Positions 50,263 through 60,756 of a stretch of DNA of 64,000 nt are shown piece after piece (the first letter of the stretch is position 1; the number at the start of each line of letters is the position of its first letter). Source of the stretch: Cokeromyces recurvatus (lineage: Eukaryota; Mucoromycota; Mucoromycetes; Mucorales; Mucoraceae); the NCBI RefSeq assembly GCF_025118155.1, contig NW_026251389.1, positions 620,001-684,000 of the forward strand, written 5' to 3'. The notes under the pieces are model-generated. The model was not told where the DNA came from. It saw nothing but the letters and a program-made list of their open reading frames with translations, and did not search any database. A program made the translations under genes and the position numbers.

Positions 50263-51456
50263 GAAGAGAAAAAAAAGGGGAAATTAAATATATGTGCCTT
50301 TTTATATCTTTTCATAATGAAATGTTACACGAGTGACTACTATTCGTATATTTATTGTTATTGTAAATAAATATATACATATAAACAAAAAAAAACTCTA
50401 TTCTAATATTCTTATTTTATTTTATGTTTTTTTTATTAGATAAATTTTCAAGTTTGCTTTGAAGAATGAAGAATTTCTTTTTTTAATCTTGGGGATTAAA
50501 TAAAAGGTAATTAACTCTGTTTACCTTATTTTCATAATTGTCAAATTATTAGTTGATATCAGATCATGATATAGGCTATTAATTGACTGGCAGAAGTAGA
50601 TAGCTGAGTACTTTGATTGATAATAGCAGGTATTTCAAACGTCTTAAAGATCTTGATGCAACTAGTACGTCATGCTGGGCTCCCTTCCGATAAATAGTAG
50701 TAATAGTGATGCATTTAGGACTACATATCTGTTTATGGATAGCCTCAAAAGTAGCGTCCAGCTTGTTCATTTGATTAGAAGGAGTAAGTACTGGTATAGG
50801 TCCAATTGGTAACATTGTTGCCAGGTTTACTAAAATGTTTAATTGCTAATAATATTCTTGAAGACATAAAATTATGATTTAGTATTTTTCAAATAAGATA
50901 AAAAATGAATAAAATTGTTGGAAAGCAGAAAAAGAGCCCTCTCTCGCCCCTCCCTATTTTTAATCGACTAACTATTTGATTCTGAGTAGCCTTAACTATA
51001 AAAGAGATAAGAAGTGAAGCTTTTCAACTTTTACGAAAAAAGAAAAAAAAAGTTCAGAGTGTTTAAACGCATAATCTGTTTTTTATTAAGCCATTCTTCA
51101 CTGTTTCACACTTCTTTAGACAAGAATCCAAACTAGATCACTAGACTTAAAATACAGTCATCATTTCTGTTAAATTATACCTTAAGGATTTGTCCAATTG
51201 TTTGTTATATAAATGTTCAATTCTTCCAGCAAAAAAGATAGGCATTATAAAATCTGAATTTAAATTTTGATTTGTCTGAATTAAGAAAAAACGGGCATTC
51301 TGGGGAAACTGAAAAAAAAAATAAGAGAGGGGAGGGGGGGGAAGGTGGCTTCGCAGGGATAGGATTTAGACAGTGTCAAAAAAGAAGAAAAAAAGGGGGA
51401 GGGTCCAAGTTGTTTTATTTTACTTTATTTTATTGTTTTCTTTAAGAAAATAAAAT
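50263..51456. other. Intergenic upstream of uS10m
   Basis: No supported gene. A minus-strand frame at 50815-50579 (MLPIGPIPVLTPSNQMNKLD) lacks a recognisable domain or supporting signals. The last 150 bp are G-rich/A-rich leader sequence before the uS10m start. Confidence 0.45.
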
Positions 51457-52189
51457 ATGCTGTTGACAGTAAGTTCACTTTATATAAATGATTGAATTGA
51501 ATTTTTTTTCTTAATTATATAAATCAGTCAAAAATCATTAGAGCATCTTCTGGAAACAGTCAAGTTTCTTTAACAGCATTACGTTCATTAGTGTAAAATT
51601 TAAAACATGCGTTAAAGTTTACATGAAAACTAATTCTTTACATTAGTACAAAATCAAATGCTGCTTTGGCAACAACAGAGACTACAACAACAGAAGCAAC
51701 AAAAAATATCCTTGATTTACCAGAGGCGGGTGAAACAATGAAAGAATTCAGTGAAATCTATGAAGGTAAAATGAAGAAAGTAGTTTGTTAATTCCCCAAT
51801 GATACTAAGATATATTATAAGTTCCTAAGCGTATTCAACCTACACATAATATTCCTGTATGTAATGTACAAATGAGAGGCTATATTCCTCAGCAACTTGA
51901 TTTCTTTGCAGATTTTGCACGCCGTGCAGCTTACCACATGGGTATGCCTTGTTCTGGAACTGTACCTTTACCTACACAAACTTCGCATTGGACAGTAATT
52001 CGATCCCCTTTTATTCATAAAAAATCACAAGAAAATTTTGAAAGAAAGACACATAAAAGATTAATTCAAATTAAAGACAGTCATCCAGAAGTAGTTGATA
52101 GATGGTTAAAATATCTTACAATGAATGCACCTTCTGGAATTGGTTTACGTGCAACAAAATTTGAGTTTGAATCACTGGGAAAAAAGTAG
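51457..52189 (+). CDS. RSM10: Mitochondrial small-subunit ribosomal protein uS10m
   Basis: Exons 51457-51468, 51528-51592, 51647-51765 and 51822-52189 join in phase to 187 aa. The N-terminal part (MLLTSKIIRASSGN...) is basic and hydroxylated, fitting a mitochondrial presequence, followed by a Thr/Ala-rich linker. The C-terminal roughly 120 residues are the S10 fold: VCNVQMRGYIPQQLDFFADF, PCSGTVPLPTQTSHWTVIRS and FIHKKSQENFERKTHKRLIQ, then LKYLTMNAPSGIGLRA. The conserved F-x-K-K-S-Q-E-x-F-E-x-K-T-H-K-R motif of mitochondrial S10 is clear. It is a component of the 37S subunit head. Confidence 0.92.
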
Positions 52190-52245
52190 TTTATGCATAA
52201 AAGAGTGACGACACGTGGTTCTATTTAAAGTTTTTTTTTTTTTTT

Positions 52246-52276
<31 letters not shown>

Positions 52277-52382
52277 GGCTTGAAGCATTATAAACAATAA
52301 ACATACGAGTAATAATAAGCTTTTTTTTTCCCTTCTTCTTTGCTTTCTTTTTTCTGCTTTTTCTATATTTTCCTTTTTAGTT

Positions 52383-54559
52383 ATGACACAGCATCTGTCC
52401 TATTCTATTGCATTTCCTCCACTTCAAGCTTTTTCTTCATGGACATTAAATACAAATAACCATCATCATCATCAGCCTTTAATGACAGGAAATAAGACAA
52501 CAACAAACTCCTTTACATCCTTAACTCCACCAAAATATCCTCTTTATTTAAAATACACAAATTATGCAAATTTAGTAAGTCAACAATATCATCAGCAAAG
52601 GAAAAGATCATATCATGATTTACTTGAAGAAATTGATCTTCGTTTACCTCATTGTTGGAATAAATATGATAAATCAAAGTATATTGAAGTAGGTCTTAAT
52701 GGTTATGACTTGCATTATGGTAATGACTTGTTTCGTGAAAAAATACATGCATATTTATAAATAAACATCTATTATTAGTGGGACCGAATAATAATAAAAC
52801 TACTGAAACAGCTGGAATGATTCGTACAAATCTTCCAATAAGACCCCAATGTGGTATTTATTATTTTGAAATTCATATTGTTTCAATTGGGAAAGATGGT
52901 CTGTTCTCTATTGGATTCTGTACTATGGAAAATACATTAAATAAGCTACCAGGTATAAATAATGATTCATACTTGTATTTCGTTTATTAATTCTTCTTCT
53001 TCTTTAAGGCTTGGATAAAGGTTCGTTTGGTTATCATGGTCATACAGGTCTAATCTTTGAGCAATCAGGTCAAGGCAAGGAATATGGTCCTAAATATGCA
53101 TCAGGTGATGTTATTGGGTGTGGTATTAATTTTGCTGATCAAACAGCGTTCTTTACTAAAAATGGAGTATTTCTGGGTACTGCCTTTAATACTCTATCCT
53201 CTTCCCATGTTTATTATCCTACCGTTGGTCTTAGTACTAAAGATGAAAGAATAACTGCTAATTTTGGTCAGGATTCTTTTCTATTTGATATTATTCAGTA
53301 TACAAAGGTAGGCAAAAAAAAAATAACCTAGTTATTCCTCTTATTTATAAATTTCCCTACAATAACAGGATCAACAAAGCTTGACCTTTCAAAAGATAGT
53401 AAATCATCCTGAAAATGATATAATAAATATAAAAGAAGAAATAAATCAATTAGTCATGTCTTATTTAACACATCAGGGATATGCAGAAACAGCAGATTCA
53501 TTAAAAAAGAATATAGACTTTGTATATAATACATCCAAGAATAATCTTATGAATAACAAAGATACAGAAATAAGAGGTCAAATACGAAGGCTGATTATGT
53601 CAGGCTCTATTGATTCAGCTATTGTGCAAATTCGATTATTTTATCCTCACTTGTTAGAGCAACATCCTGATATCTTGTTTCATCTCAAGACGCGTAAATT
53701 CCTTGATATCTTAATTGATGATTACCCTTCCTGTCCTCCGTTAGATTCACCAGATCATATTACTGCAAGTGAATCAGAGGAAGATGACTATTTAGTTCAT
53801 TCTAGTACTAGAAATAACAAAATGAATCTGGAAAATAAAGTCCAACATCAAGTAGTCTATGAAGAAGAAATGACTAACAAAATGACAGCTCATCCATGGC
53901 CATTATTGTCACCACCAATTCATGTAGCAGCGTCGGGAAGACGCTTAAGTTGGGCTGCTATAGCTGCTACTCCTTCCTCTTTTCCACCTACACCTAGTAT
54001 TACTGAAATACCAGAAGATGATTTCGTATATGGTCGCAGAAGAAGATTATCTTCTTTTACGAGTCATAGTAGTAGCAATGGCAGTAGACGTAACAGTCAT
54101 AGCAGTAATCATAGTTTTGTATTTTGGGGTGGTGATGACTATTGTGAAGAAGACATGACTTCTAAAAAATCATTTGCCTCTATTCGTAAAGCAATACAAT
54201 ATGGACATGAGCTTCAAGAAGAGTATCAAACAAAACATTCAAAGTATTTGGATGAGTTAATGGAATTATTTGGTTTACTTTCATACTCTGATCCAAAAAC
54301 AAGTCCATTAGCTCATCTTTTAGATATTTCTAAACGAGATCATGTTGCTTCTGAATTGAACAATGCTATTCAAGGTATACATACACATCTACATTTATAT
54401 TTATAGTCATATTTATTTATTTATTTTTTAGCGTATCAAAATCAAGCAAAAATCTCCAATTTAGAATCAATATTTAAACAATACAATGCAACAAGTAAAG
54501 AACTTGCTTTAACAGGTCACGGAGAAGTTTCTTTAATTAATGAACAACTTTTAATATAA
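52383..54559 (+). CDS. RanBPM/RanBP9-like SPRY-LisH-CTLH protein (Gid1/Vid30 type)
   Basis: Five exons (52383-52719, 52779 to about 52951, about 53010-53308, about 53370-54374, about 54432-54559). Order of domains: low-complexity His/Thr N-terminus; SPRY/B30.2 (VGLNGYDLHY, MIRTNLPIRPQCGIYYFEI, GLFSIGFC, GSFGYHGHTGLIFEQSGQGK EYGPKYASGDVIGCGINF, TAFFTKNGVFLGTAF); LisH (INQLVMSYLTHQGYAETADS); CTLH/CRA (EIRGQIRRLIMSGSIDSAIV, FHLKTRKFLDIL, ELMELFGLLSYSDPKTSPLA HLLD). This architecture defines RanBP9/10 and yeast Gid1/Vid30, the substrate-receptor scaffold of the GID/CTLH ubiquitin ligase, which degrades gluconeogenic enzymes in yeast. A Ser-rich insertion interrupts the CRA region. The intron borders are good GT-AG sites. 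Confidence 0.93.
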
Positions 54560-54630
54560 GCATATACGACGAAATTATTAAAGCATGAGGGTATATAGTA
54601 CTTTTCTTCTTCTTCTACAAGTAATATGCA

Positions 54631-55028
54631 TCAATCACTTTTATCTTGAACTATCATACCTTTTGGCCAAAGTCCGTCTTCTTGCCAACCAGTAACTAAA
54701 ACAGGTATCTACATAAAAAAAAAAATGTATGAATAAATAAAATTCCATTTCTCTCTCTCTCTCTCTCTCTCTTTTTCAAATTCATATTTTGTAAATTTAC
54801 AATGTATTTTACTGGAATGGGATTTCGAAATACTTGTCTTTTATGTACTAATTGTTTGTAGATGGCTATTCTTTGTGCTTCATTTTGTATAATAAGTTCA
54901 TATTTTTTATTTTCTATATCATATTTTTCCATTTGATTAAGGTAATGTTGATTTGGTGTTGTCCATTCTTTTCTTCTTGCTTCCCATGCCTTGATTCCTT
55001 TTGAAGGATCTTCTAATTCAGTTGACAT
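54631..55028 (-). CDS. Small DUF4050/Gag1-like protein
   Basis: Exons 54801-55028 and 54631-54708 on the minus strand join to 101 aa. A Trp-rich N-terminus (GIKAWEARRKEWTTPN) precedes a charged helix (QMEKYDIENKKYELI), then FRNPIPVKYI-IPVLVTGWQEDGLWPKGM. The P-[LI]-P-[LV]..[IV]..L...W..DG pattern resembles the DUF4050 (Gag1-like clamp) family of fungi. The protein is shorter than most family members. Function unknown here. Convergent with the RanBPM-like gene, with about 70 bp between stop codons. Confidence 0.55.
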
Positions 55029-55498
55029 GTCAAAATGAATAAATAGAAAGGAGATACAAATAATAATAATAATAATAATGAAAAAAAAAAAAAATGGCAA
55101 TAGTTAAGTGACTGTTACAAAAAGTTTCAATTTCTGTCAAAATAGAAATTCCAAGTATTTGATTAGATGAATAAGCATATACATTATTTTTTGATCCATG
55201 TGAGTAGAAGATGAAGAGAGAGAGAGAAGAGGTTATGGTAATCATGGATATCATCTTCCAGAAACTGGTAGTGGTATGACTTTAGCATATCTTCCACATA
55301 GGGCGTACATCTTTTCAATAAAGGGAATTTGAATAAGTCGACACCACTATGAAGAATTGTATTTCAGTAAACATGTCTTCTTCCTCCTGGTGTCAAACTG
55401 ATGCATTAGTTGCCCCTCACAGTAGACCACCATACTCATGTTGTTGTTTCAGGTTTCTTCTTTTCTTTCACCTTTTTTCCTCTTGGCTTCTAAGAGGC

Positions 55499-55550
<52 letters not shown>

Positions 55551-55685
55551 TTTCCCTGAAATACAGCTTTATGCCCATTGGTCGTTTTTATTTTATTTTT
55601 CAAAAAAAAAAAAAAAAAAAATACAAATATTTATTTATTTAATTGTATGTGCAAGTGCTCTTTCATCTTGGGTACAGATGTTAGA
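55029..55685. other. Divergent intergenic region with repeats
   Basis: Contains the coding-derived repeat (55205-55360), a segment CCTCTTGGCTTCTAAGAGG (about 55479-55497) resembling the hairpin end of the long inverted repeat, and an (ATT)n tract (55501-55550). These lie between the DUF4050-like gene and ASA1 and could affect both promoters. Confidence 0.5.
55205..55360 (-). repeat. Coding-derived repeat, inverted copy of 30008-30155
   Basis: On the minus strand one frame reads HSGVDLFKFPLLKRCTPYVE then DMLKSYHYQFLEDDIHDYHN without a stop. It differs from the 30-kb copy by scattered substitutions, while the frame is shared. Product not recognised; probably a fragment of a repeated element. 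Confidence 0.55.
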
Positions 55686-57043
55686 ATGTCAAATAATAAA
55701 GTAACTGAGCCATTACCTCCACCTCCTCCTATTTATATATTTAGAGAACATAAAAGTACTGTTAATCATCTTCATTTATTCAAAGATGATCAGTTGCTTG
55801 CTTCCTGGTAAAGAAAGATTTCTAATCGTAATAAGCTCTTTCTTATTTTATTTAAAAAAAAAAACAAGTGATGCTGATGGTTGGATTATAATCTGGAAAA
55901 TGAGAACTAGAAGACCTTTACTGAAATGGAAAGGACATGAAGCGAGTTGTTTAAAAGTGACTACTAATTCTATGCATGACACCTTAATAAGGTAAATACG
56001 ATAATACCAAAAAAAAAAGAGAGAGAGAGAGAGAAGGAGGGAGTTGCATGTATACAGCATATCCTAAATTTTTATGTTAAAGTCAGGGAAGAGATAACAT
56101 GATACATATTTGGAAATTAACTGAAGTGGAAGCTACATTAACCTCATCAATTGTATATAATGGCTTAGGTTTCTGTAAATTTTCATACAATGAAAAAGAA
56201 GAGGGTAAAAAAAAAGTTGACGATCTTTAGTATAATAGCTAACTAGCTCTTCTTTAGAACCAACATTATTATGCTTTCCTTCTAAAGAAGATATAAAGAT
56301 GGTAAAAATAAGTGAAGATAGATAAAGCGAATATATGCTAAATTTTATGTGTAATACAAAAGTTGGATATCTATGATTTAACTTCCCAAACCTTTGTGCT
56401 TCAAAATATCGGCAATACAGCTCGATTTGGCTCATGTATGGCAACTCAGTTATTTAGGACATTAAATAATGAATTATTTGTTCTTGCTGGATATGAAAGT
56501 GGGACAATAGCATTATGGGAAATTATAAAGGATAGATCAACGTCTAAATTAGTTTGGCATCGTCAGGAACATAAAGAACCAAGTAAGAAGGAATCATTTA
56601 TGATTTCTAATTGAATACTTACATGTGTACACAAGTCTTTGATCTGTCAATAGATAGTAAAATATCGTTTGCTATATCTTCATCTGGTGATAATCAGATA
56701 TGTAAATACTCTTTAGCAACTGGTGATATTATTAAAAAGATAGCCATCAAAAAATCTGGAATCGTAGCATTGAAAATACGTTCAACAGATAATAAAATAT
56801 TTGCTTCAGGCGGATTTGATGGAAAGTAAGTTACAATTCTATATGCATTTCTATATCTGTTGGCAAAGGCCATTCATTTGCGATTATCATAGGATTCGTA
56901 TATTTTCTATAAAGACAATGAAACCATTAGCAGTATTAACAACTCATAAAAATACTGTCTATGGCCTTGAATTTGGTAAAGAAGACAACTGGCTAATTGG
57001 GGGAAGTGAAGATCATCGTGTCAGTTTATGGAAAATTTTTTGA
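55686..57043 (+). CDS. ASA1: ASTRA-associated WD40 protein Asa1 / GNB1L homologue
   Basis: Seven exons starting at ATG 55686; a Pro-rich N-terminus (EPLPPPPPIYIFREHKSTVN), then WD repeats: DADGWIIIWKMRTRRPLLKW, ISQGRDNMIHIWKL, SIVYNGLGFCKFSY, LFVLAGYESGTIALWEI, PIFDLSIDSKISFAISSSGD, NKIFASGGFDGKIRIFSIKT and MKPLAVLTTHKNTVYGLEFG, ending LIGGSEDHRVSLWKIF. The order, the SQGRD...W motif and the MKPLAVL...SLW end mirror GNB1L/Asa1. Asa1 belongs to the ASTRA/TTT pathway that stabilises PIKK kinases such as TOR and ATR with Tel2-Tti1. All junctions keep phase when spliced at GT-AG sites. Confidence 0.88.
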
Positions 57044-57062
57044 AAAAATAAATGTCACATGT

Positions 57063-57096
57063 AGATAGATAACGATAATAAACGTATTTGGTTTAG
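57063..57096 (+). promoter_or_regulatory. Cluster of GATA sites upstream of the ammonium transporter (first of two groups)
   Basis: AGATAG (57063-57068), AGATAA (57067-57072) and CGATAA (57073-57078); a second group on the other strand at 57184-57196 (AGATAG, AGATAA), and AGATAG at 57367-57372 next to the start codon. HGATAR is the target of AreA/NIT2-type nitrogen regulators, which control ammonium transporters in fungi. The first group also lies in the ASA1 3' flank. AT-rich DNA gives such sites by chance. Confidence 0.35.
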
Positions 57097-57373
57097 TTTT
57101 TTTTTTTTTTTACGAATTCTCGGGTTTATCTCTGATTTACAAAAATATGCTGCTTATTTGACTAGTTTAAACTCAGTTATCACCTATCTTTTATCTATTA
57201 TAACAATACTGCTATCTGTAAAATGATGATCATATCAAATAATATGAAATGCTTTGTGTATACATAAATACGAAATCCCTATTATCGTTTATTTCTAATT
57301 TTTTTTTCTTTTTATTTCTTTCTTTTTTTTTTCTTTTGCTTTTAATAAAAAAAAATAATATATAATAGATAGA

Positions 57374-58918
57374 ATGGTAGAGCCAGATTTCACATTACTG
57401 ACTTACAATCCAGGAGATATTGCTTGGGTTTTGACATGTACTGCTTTAGTTTGGCTTATGATACCAGGTGTAGGTTATTTTTATTCAGGAATGGCTCGTC
57501 AAAAGAATGCTCTTTCACTTATTATGTGTTGTGTATTATCACTTGTGGTAGTGAGCGTACAATGGTTTATATGGGGTTATAGCTTGACATTCAGTAAGAC
57601 AGCTACTAATGGCTTCATTGGTAATACTGAAAACGTATTTTTACGTGGTGTACTTGGCGAACCCTCTATTGGTTCTTCTAATATACCTGATCTTGTCTTT
57701 TGCGTTTTCCAATGTATGTTTGCTGCTTTAACTCCTGCACTAGCTATAGGTTCTGCAGGTAAAAAAAAAAAAAAAAAAAAGAGTCGTGTAACGGAAATAA
57801 AGAAGCTTATCTTATCATTTATTTTTAAATAGCTGAACGTGCTCGCCTTTTACCTATGATTATTTTTATTTTTATTTGGTCTACTCTTGTTTACGATGTA
57901 GTAGCTAGCTGGGCATGGAGCGTAAACGGCTGGAGTGCGAAATTAGGTGCCATTGATTATGCCGGAGGTGTAAGTTAAATAAATGATGTATATGCATTCA
58001 GTTTACTTATATAAATGTGTCATCATCTATATATAGACACCAGTTCATATTACAAGTGGTTTTGCTAGTTTAGCTTATGCATTAATCTTGGGACGTCGAG
58101 AAGGTCATGATACAAAAAAAGAAGAATTTAAACCCCATAATATGTCAAATGTCGTATTAGGCACAGCCTTACTTTGGTTTGGATGGTTTGGCTTTAATGG
58201 TGGTTCAGGCTTATCTGGTAACTTGCGTGCTGCTATGGCCTGCGTTGTGACCAATTTAGCTGCTTCGGTAGGTGCTATTACTTGGATGATCATTGATTAT
58301 CGTATTGAACGCAAATTCTCTGCCTTGGGTTTCTGCTCAGGAGCTGTTGCAGGTTTGGTAGCAATCACACCTGGGTCAGGTTTTGTTGGTCCTGCACCAG
58401 CTGTAGCTATTGGTTTTTTGGGTGCTTGTTTCTGTAACTTGGCTGTTCATCTAAAACATTGGCTTCGCTACGATGATGTCGCTGACGTATTTGCTGTTCA
58501 TGGTGTAGGTGGTTATATAGGCTCCCTTCTAACAGGTCTTTTCGCTGAATCATATATAGCTGCCTTGGATGGTTCAACAGAAATTGCTGGAGGTTGGATG
58601 AATCATCATTGGATTCAATTAGCTTATCAGTTAGCTGAAGCCACAGCAGGTGCTGCATGGTCCTTTGTCATCACCTATCTTATTTTATTTATCATGAATA
58701 ACATTCCCGGTCTCTCCTTACGTGTTAATCGTGAAGCAGAATTACAAGGTTTAGACGTAGCTGAAATTGGTGAAATGGCATATTACCATGTAGATAAGAT
58801 CATAGGTGTTAATCAAATCACTGATAAAGAAAAGACAGTGAAAAATGAGGTTAAAGCTTATAGCATTACACCTGAAACACGGGGATCTATGGGTTCTGAA
58901 AAAAAAAACTTTAAATGA
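57374..58918 (+). CDS. Ammonium transporter, Amt/Mep/Rh family
   Basis: Exons 57374-57758, 57833-57969 and 58037-58918 join to 467 aa with about 11 membrane helices. Family motifs: LVWLMIPGVGYFYSGMARQK, DYAGGTPVHITSGFASLAYA, LLWFGWFGFNGGSGLSGN, FCSGAVAGLVAITPGSGFVG and DDVADVFAVHGVGGYIGSLL. The twin pore histidines (TPVHITSG and FAVHGVGG), the Amt signature D-Y-A-G-G and the gate Phe region are intact, so the protein is predicted functional. The C-terminal tail begins LRVNREAELQGLDVAEIGEM AYY, the regulatory C-terminal region shared by Mep2 and Amt proteins. It imports ammonium at the plasma membrane; whether it is also a sensor like Mep2 cannot be decided. GATA sites lie upstream. Confidence 0.97.
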
Positions 58919-59523
58919 TGAAAGTCTTCATAATGTTTAAACATGTATTCCCTTTTTTTCTTTATTTATTTATTATTAGCATATCTATACATTGGTCTTT
59001 CACAGATTCTCATGTTCTTTATTATACAAATACAAAACCTTTGTGTAATTAACATGCTCTTCTTTACCAAAAATTATAAATACGTTGTAGTCATTCCTTT
59101 AACATGTCATAATTTTCCCTTTTTTTTTTTCATATACAAAATCATATTTCAAATTAAATAAATATAACCTTATGTTTATTCTATATATTATCCATTAAAT
59201 TAATTATTAAGAAATTCTATTCGATCATAAATACGAATAACGAAAAAAAAATAATTATATCATAGCTTGCATAGGTAGCGGTAGTAATTTTGTATGCCAT
59301 TGATACAAGTTTGCCCCAAACCAAAATCCTTATTCTTATTTGTTTTTCCTTGATGATCTGATGTAGTTAAAAACTGTAAAGTAATAGATACCGTATTTTC
59401 AAATGAAATTGAGACTAGTTAAATATATATATATATATGTATTAGAACAAACTATAACAATATTATAAATTTAAGAAGAAGCAAAAAGTAGATTTAGACA
59501 AAATAAGATGAGTTTTTCGACAC
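58919..59523. other. Intergenic, no gene recognised
   Basis: AT-rich 3' flank of the transporter; a low-complexity frame at 58943-59161 is not convincing as protein. Confidence 0.45.
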
Positions 59524-60350
59524 GTTTACATGCAAGAATATCAATTTTCTCGTTAGGGAATAAAACCGTGTTCGTGTTCGAGACAACGATATAATGATAT
59601 AACTACTGAATTCGATAAAATGTAGGAAGACGACCGTGTTCACTGATTATTTGTTGTGAAACCTGAAAAATGGAGGTTTTTTTTATTTGAAAGCGTTTAT
59701 ATCATGTTGCTATATTATTATTAAGCAAGAACACTATGTATATTTGTAATAACTTGAATGAAAAGAGTTTTGTTGCCTGAGCAGTACATCTACATTTCAA
59801 TTGATTCCCAAAGAACTCTTGTGTAATTCAAAGGATATGATCTTTATAATCTCTCAAATTTCTTTGGTTTCCAGGATTCATTTACGCTTGCTTATAATAA
59901 ACATTCATTCTCTTCTTTTGACAGACTAACTCCTATAATCTAAGCTACTTGGATAGGTGTTACTATAGAAGACTATCTTGGTCAGGATCCAATCATTTAG
60001 ATTCATTCAGGAACCACTGTCTATTGCCACATACTCTTTGTTTATCAATGACCTACATTAAGCATAGTTATGACCTTTAGTCTGGAATCCTGATTAGCTT
60101 TGCCCGGCAGTCTTCCTGTACCGTGTCTTCATCATCTATATGATACTTTTACCTGTGAATACTCTATCAAGTATCTTTATATCCACAGTCAACTCCAAAT
60201 GCTATAAATGATTACTGCATCTATTTTCTTTATTTGTCCTCATAATAGACTAGTATACTCATACTATCCTTAATTTCTTCTTTTCTCTTGCTCTCTTTTT
60301 TCTTTTTTTTTTTCTCTTTTCTTTTCTTCCTCTTGACTCCTAAGAGGTTA

Positions 60351-60360
<10 letters not shown>
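59524..60360. repeat. Long inverted repeat, arm 2 (pairs with 34663-35494)
   Basis: Near-identical to arm 1 in reverse complement over roughly 830 bp. Its distal end is CCTCTTGACTCCTAAGAGG followed by (ATT)n, the hairpin also seen in arm 1. No coding frame recognised. Confidence 0.75.
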
Positions 60361-60381
<21 letters not shown>

Positions 60382-60610
60382 CTTTTTATTTTGGAAATGA
60401 ATTCTAAAATATTCCAATTTTCATTTGCTAATTTTTGTCCAATTGAAATCGTCCCCAAAATACCATCATTGGTAAACTTTTTATTTATTTATTTTTGAAA
60501 CCATGAGGATAAAAAGTGTGTGCTTATGAATTTAGTACGTATATTTGTATTATAAAAAAAGAAAGCATGAATATCTCTAAAAAAAAAATACATATTTTTC
60601 CTATATCTTG

Positions 60611-60645
<35 letters not shown>

Positions 60646-60756
60646 AAAAAGATGTAACTACATTATTACCATTTATTATTTTTGACTATAAATAAAACTA
60701 ATTATTTTACCCCCCCACTTCATTAAATCATAAAGCTTGAAATTTATATAGATTAA
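60361..60756. other. Upstream region of the Kelch-BTB gene
   Basis: AT-rich; T tract at about 60613-60640. No motif recognised. Confidence 0.4.

Noticed and set aside
55501..55642. Frames with poly-Tyr/poly-Leu at 55.35-55.7 kb
   Set aside because: These are translations of the (ATT)n microsatellite and a poly-A tract.
58943..59161. Small hydrophobic frame after the ammonium transporter
   Set aside because: Phe/Leu/Ile-rich composition is what T-rich 3' flanking DNA gives by chance; no family match.
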